From Botrytis cinerea B05.10 (Eukaryota > Ascomycota > Leotiomycetes > Helotiales > Sclerotiniaceae): a stretch of DNA of 64,000 nucleotides. The stretch covers positions 2,418,001 through 2,482,000 of the forward strand of contig NC_037318.1 in assembly GCF_000143535.2 (NCBI RefSeq), written 5' to 3'. Shown here piece after piece: positions 59,378 through 64,000 of the stretch. Under the pieces are notes generated by a model. It did no database searches, had not been told where the DNA came from, and was given only the letters and a program-made list of their open reading frames with translations. The position numbers were made by a program, and so were the translations under genes. Within the stretch, counting starts at the first letter, position 1. Every line of letters starts with the position of its first letter.

Positions 59378-61141
59378 TCATTGAGTAGTAGCCGCAGCCG
59401 CAGCTGAAGCCATCTGTGCTAATAATGTGTGTTCGGCAGAGACTCTTCTTTCTTGCTCTGGCTTTGATTGTGGTGATCTGACTGGAACAGTGGCGGTGAT
59501 GTTGGGGACGTGATTGTTGATTTTTGTGGCGTTTTGAGGACGCAATTCAGATTCTAGACCAGAAAGCATTGATATGTGCTGTGCATGAGCCTATAAAAAT
59601 TATGGATTTAGTAGGGCAATTGACTGGTGAAAAGGGTGGCAGAAAGATAGTCAGTAGATGTGACAACTTACAGGAATTTGTCTACTCGATCCACTTGCTC
59701 CACCTGCCGCGATAGTAGTAACACCACTAGTAGTTGCCAAGGTGGATCGTTCTGGTGTGTGCTTTTTATCAACGATTAGCAACCCATCTTCTGATGAAGC
59801 GCAAGAATCTCGCTGTGCAGATGCAGATGCAGATGCAGTTGCTTCGAGTTCACCATCCTTGACATCCTTCCAAGAACATTTGGCATGCTTCTTTGTGCAT
59901 GCAGCACAAGCAGTCATATGCTTGGTGCATGTAAATCGCAAACGTCGACATCGATCGCACGGTGGTGTAATTGGATCTCCTTTGTGGAGTTTCTCAATCC
60001 TGGCAGCCATTAAAACACGATACTGTCCTTCGATCCCATCATCAGAGTTAGATGGTGGCTGTGATGCTCGTTGATGATCAGAGCCTGGAGCTGCACCATT
60101 GAAAGAATGGAAGTTGGAATGCTCAGAATTATTAGGCCGGGGTTGCTTCGATCTTGGCTGAGATGGCAACGATTGACGACGACTTGGGCTATGGAATTGT
60201 TCCAACAGATCTTGTTGTAGCTTGGCAGTTTCACCATTTAAGGGAGCAGGTGATCTGCTTCGATTGACGGCAGAAAATGGTTGAGATGCAAATGGAAGGG
60301 GGGATTCAGTAGGTTGTTCGGGAGATTTCTTTGCCTTGATAGCATTCTTTCTGCCTTTCATATGGTAGTTGAGTTGTCTTGCTTTACTAGCGACTGCATC
60401 GGCCTTCTTGATTAACATAGTAAGTCGATTTTCGAGAATGAGGAGGGTACCAAGTTCAGAGTCCTCATCTTCCGGTAGAGGTTGGCTTGGAATCATCCTT
60501 TCCGGAGCACCTGACATGATCAGTCGATAATCGTCTTCAGATATTTCGACTTGACCTCCATTAATCCAGAACCGACAAGCTTTCATGCTGTGTAATGCAT
60601 CGCTAAGGATGAAGTCTGCTGGATTACTACGCGCAAAAGAAACAACCTCCAACCAGGTAATTGGCGTTTGTTCGAGAGCATAGGAGCTTTGAATGACTTT
60701 GATTGGACCGTCAAAAAGCTTTTCAAATGATTTCAATAGTAAAGGGCCGACAAGTTTAGCGCCAAGGTTGGATGCCAGACTTTCGCGCCGTTGAAGAACA
60801 CCTAGCTACGTTATTACTATATTCCCTCCATGGTCACCGCGCACAAGTAGAACTTCCTCCCTTGCTCCCCCACCGAGCGGAAATCAATACACGTGATATG
60901 TATACACACCTTCATATTCGTCCAACATGCTCAAAACATCTCCGAACGTTTCGGAATCTCCTTCGACCAGTTTAAGCTTATCGCTTCTAGCTTTGACTAA
61001 ATAGTTGATTTGCGCAGCAGCTGTTGGAGTTGCGCTTTCGGCCAATCGAGGAACTTGTGTGATGCGCCCATGGCCCTGACTTCCTGAACTTTCCGGGCTA
61101 CGTTTTCGTTTTTCACCTTGGGACTCCGTTGTAGGTTCCAT
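59378..61141 (-). CDS. Zn2Cys6 zinc-cluster protein (putative transcription factor)
   Basis: Three exons on the minus strand, 61141-60910, 60801-59672 and 59590-59378, joining to 524 aa; introns are GTGTGT...TAG (108 bp) and GTAAGT...TAG (81 bp, CTACTAA branch site). The fungal binuclear zinc cluster is complete: cysteines at 359, 362, 369, 376, 379 and 386 with the canonical C-x2-C-x6-C-x6-C-x2-C-x6-C spacing (CDRCRRLRFTCTKHMTACAAC). Unusually for the family it lies in the C-terminal third. The N-terminal ~200 residues form a predicted globular helical part (SFEKLFDGPIKVIQSSYALEQTPITWLEVVSFARS), followed by a low-complexity Ser/Pro/Gln stretch and, after the cluster, an Ala-Ser run encoded by a GATGCA-type repeat. 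No fungal-TF middle homology domain is seen. Nuclear DNA binding is likely; targets unknown. Confidence 0.9.
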
Positions 61142-62633
61142 GATTTTCGCTGCAATTCAATCGTGTGGAATGGCGAATTGTTATCTATACGTAGATAATA
61201 CGTAGGTGAGGAAAGATGATGACGAGCGGAGGGGGAAGGTGGAGAAGTAGGAGAGGCGGAGAGGTGACAACAAGTTAAGAACAAACAGAGGGAGGAATGG
61301 AGGGTGATGTTAAGGTTTCAAGTCAATTGTGACATTGAAGTTCGAAGTGTAGATTGATAGGAGTAAGACAACACGAGTTGTGGTTGCAAGTAAACAAAGT
61401 TTTGATGGAGGATTGTGAAGGGACTGTTTTGTACAAAGCGGAAGATGGACCTCCGCCGGTCGCGCTTTCCTCGGTTGAAAGTTAAACCTTAAAGAAACAT
61501 CCACGTGATAGCACCCGGTTGTTTACCTGGGCGTGCTCGGTTTCCACTCAGGAGATGAAGATTTGACTGTAGCGATCCCACTCAACAACTAAGAGAGGTG
61601 TCACTCCATGGTTTGGAGCTGGAATGTCTGCTTTACAAATAATAAATAAAAAGAATCAATGCTATCTTGAATTGAGCCTCAGATACATCTCTACAATGGT
61701 TCTAAAAGGAGCGCCTCAATTCTCCATCTGTCCCTTCCCTTCTTATTATTTATAGTCTCGATGTACAAGGGATATATATAGATCATCTCTTCTCATCCGT
61801 TCTATTTTGGCTGAGAAAAACCTCCGACATTCCGCTCCCTCCCCTCTCCACTGAAAGAGGGAGCTCTGTTCAGGTTGAAATATATGTATTCCCGTTTCTC
61901 TCCGACATGACATGACATGATTAGACGTTCGTCCATCTTGGAGATTGCCTGGGAGCGTTGCATGTTTGTTATCTATTGAGCAATTGTTGAAGAGAGATAT
62001 TCAGCACATGTTTGGGCGTGTTGAGCTCCCCTGACTTGCCAATGAGTTGGGTGGACTGAAAGAACAACACCAAGGACAGGGCAGATATTGAAATTTCCAT
62101 TCATTCACCACTCATAAAACTCAGTCAATCATTCGAGTCTAAATGTACCAACTATGCCGTGTTTCTGTCCTCAAATTCGCAATCACGCCCAGGTAGGTAG
62201 GTGCAAATCTACAATTCATGATGAATAACCATCGGCGAGGCTGAGGCCTTTTCAAGCCCCGCCATTGGAAACGGTCGATATTTACATACATTGGGGTTAC
62301 CCCTTCAGCTGCATACAAAACAGCCAGCATACTTCTCTTCCAACCAATTTTCCACACTCGTTTTTTTACCATCGTTTCAATACTTCACTTACCGTGAGCT
62401 TCCTTAAATAGAACAATACTTTTTCTTTTCTCTTCTTTTCCGCACTGCACTGCCACTCACTAAAAATTACGAGGTAGTCTTGCAGATCTCATTCATTGAT
62501 ATAAAAGGGGCAGCCGCGCGCTTTATTCTTCATCCCGATAATACACATCATACCCTGAATCGACTTCACAACTACCTTCGCTGTTCTAGGTTCCATTCGC
62601 ATACTCTCCCTGAAAACTACACTCAAATACACA
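61142..62633. promoter_or_regulatory. Divergent promoter region between zinc-cluster gene and GNA1
   Basis: About 1.5 kb shared by two diverging genes; no coding frame supported. The final 150 bp carries a TATAAAAGG box at about 62500-62508, a good GNA1 core promoter candidate. Confidence 0.5.
62500..62508 (+). promoter_or_regulatory. TATA box of GNA1
   Basis: TATAAAAGG about 130 bp upstream of the GNA1 ATG, the strongest TATA match in this spacer. Confidence 0.55.
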
Positions 62634-63236
62634 ATGGTTTCCACCAACGGAGTTACAGACACCAATGGAGTCACCGCAGGACTTTTTGGGCCTGAGCTCG
62701 TCTCCCCCGAAGTCGCCAAATCTCTCCCTGAATCATATACTCTCCGCGCCCTTCAAAAATCAGATTATGCCCGCGGATTTCTAGACGTTTTGCGGGTTCT
62801 GACTGTTGTTGGGGATATCACCGAGGAGCAATGGAATGAGCGATACGATTGGTACAACAATCAAGGAAAGGGTGGCTATTACCTCTTAGTTATTGAGGAT
62901 CAGGGAAAGGTTGTTGCTACAGGTGCTTTGATTGTGGAAAGGAAATTGTGAGTATATTTAGTTTAAGGAGGTGAATTCCGAGAAGTAACGAATACTGACT
63001 GAATGAAAAGTATCCATAATCTCGGTCTCGTGGGCCACATCGAAGACATTGCCGTAGCGAAAGACCAGCAAGGAAAGAAACTCGGATTGAAGATGATTCA
63101 AGCACTGGATTTCATCGCGGAGAAGATCGGTTGTTATAAGAGCATATTAGACTGCAGTGAGGCTAATGAAGGATTTTATGTAAAGTGTGGGTTCAAGAGG
63201 GCGGGCTTGGAAATGGCTCATTATTATGATCATTGA
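62634..63236 (+). CDS. GNA1: Glucosamine-6-phosphate N-acetyltransferase
   Basis: Transfers acetyl from acetyl-CoA to glucosamine-6-phosphate, feeding UDP-GlcNAc for chitin, N-glycans and GPI anchors; cytosolic. Two exons, 62634-62947 and 63011-63236, with a GTGAGT...AAG intron (CTGAC branch site) splitting a Phe codon; 179 aa, against about 160 in yeast. GNAT fold: YTLRALQKSDYARGFLDVLRVLT, EEQWNERYDWY, VVATGALIVERKF, then GHIEDIAVAKDQQGKKLG with the acetyl-CoA pyrophosphate loop around residues 124-130, and the terminal CSEANEGFYVKCGFK, matching the Gna1 pattern. Confidence 0.96.
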
Positions 63237-63473
63237 AACAAGCGTTGAGATAATAAGTTTGGATCTCCAGACATAGCGAATTTGTTGGATTTTGATTTGG
63301 AATTGAGCATAGAGCGAGCGTTATAAATGGAAGATAAAAAGGATACCATGGACAGATTTGTTTTGATTGGGAATGGATTAACTACTGCTAGGAAGTTTAA
63401 AGCAATGCATATTAGATTTATTGTGGTTCTGTTTCCTCGTCTTCTTTTCATACATTAGTGATTTTCTGCTGCT

Positions 63474-64000
63474 TCAAACCCATTGAGGTTTTTTGACCGT
63501 TTTTTTTCTTCTGATGGTCCCAGGACCAGTCCGCAATCCAATTGGACTAGACTTCATAACCATTCGAGGTTCCTTCTTGATTGGCTTTCTTGTAACGCCG
63601 GCAGGGCTCACAAGTCCCAACGCGGAGTCTCTAAATTTTGTCTCTGGATCAATCTTTCTGGAAGGAAGTGAGATGAGGGTCGGTTTGATCACGTCTTTCC
63701 TGTTAATTCTGATGGGCACAGAAACCCCGGATCCAATAACCACCCCTGACCGTTCATCAGACACATAGCTGTCGGAATTCACGGACATTCCCCTCACTCT
63801 CCATCCCAAAACATCCTCCTCAACCTCCTCCAAGAATCCATCCAAGCTTATACGTCCCTTGAAATTATCATCCAGTCCTATCCGAATACTCTCTTTCCCA
63901 TCCCCTAAGGATAAGCTACTATGGTTCCCTCCCCATACACTTATTGTGTTATTTTCAGATTCCCAGTATCCCGCTCCTGCTGTGCTTCCGCTATTAATTT
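63474..64000 (-). CDS. Unrecognised protein, C-terminal part (partial, runs off right edge)
   Basis: The minus-strand frame ending at TGA/TAA-type stop 63474-63476 is open for about 175 codons to the window edge, with no ATG that must be the start, so this is taken as the 3' part of a longer gene. Visible features are a Gly/Ser-rich segment with WGGNHSSLSLGDG, an acidic LEEVEEDVLGW stretch, and a strongly basic end (RRKKTVKKPQWV) that could be a nuclear signal. No domain recognised. Its 3' end lies 237 bp from the stop of convergent GNA1. Confidence 0.55.
   Translation of the reverse strand, partial: INSGSTAGAGYWESENNTISVWGGNHSSLSLGDGKESIRIGLDDNFKGRISLDGFLEEVEEDVLGWRVRGMSVNSDSYVSDERSGVVIGSGVSVPIRINRKDVIKPTLISLPSRKIDPETKFRDSALGLVSPAGVTRKPIKKEPRMVMKSSPIGLRTGPGTIRRKKTVKKPQWV

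Overview
The window looks like chromosomal DNA of a filamentous ascomycete, most likely a Leotiomycete close to Botrytis or Sclerotinia. The reasons are short GT-AG introns (about 50-130 bp) with CTRAY-type branch sites, long low-complexity intergenic leaders, HET-domain genes, and a Pbs2/Bos5-type MAPKK with its fungal-specific N-terminus. The genus is inferred from general resemblance, not from a search. Exon joins were read by eye; for the recognised complete genes the spliced lengths are whole codons.

0-9 kb: two minus-strand HET-domain (allorecognition/cell-death type) genes, the first running off the left edge, then a three-exon choline kinase. 9.8-11.6 kb: a decayed drug-efflux MFS transporter with stops, a frameshift and a broken splice acceptor. 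12.9-16.8 kb: a secreted carboxylesterase and a wax-synthase/MBOAT-type membrane acyltransferase, both on the plus strand. 16.8-22.3 kb: a long stretch with no supportable gene and many simple repeats.

22.3-24.5 kb: the HOG-pathway MAPKK (PBS2 family, minus strand) with a 5'-UTR intron. A 4.8 kb low-complexity regulatory region separates it from an auxin-efflux-carrier-family transporter at 29.3-31.1 kb. At 34.0-34.6 kb lies a small secreted-protein gene whose frame carries in-frame stops. 35.2-36.6 kb: an unrecognised Cys/His-rich protein.

36.9-44.2 kb is a housekeeping block: SF3B5 (spliceosome; its first coding exon is just the ATG), NSE3 (SMC5/6 complex), SLS1 (mitochondrial gene expression) and RIB7 (riboflavin synthesis). 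44.9-46.1 kb: an NmrA-like protein. 48.7-51.4 kb: a secreted GH3 beta-glucosidase with six exons. 53.0-54.6 kb: a VHS-GAT endocytic adaptor of the Lsb5/GGA type. 55.9-57.8 kb: a secreted gamma-glutamyltransferase. 59.4-61.1 kb: a Zn2Cys6 protein. 62.6-63.2 kb: GNA1 (UDP-GlcNAc/chitin precursor synthesis). The right edge holds the C-terminal part of an unrecognised minus-strand protein.

Most genes are independent eukaryotic units, not operons. The accessory character is concentrated in the HET pair, the MFS relic with its esterase and acyltransferase neighbours, and the broken secreted-protein locus.
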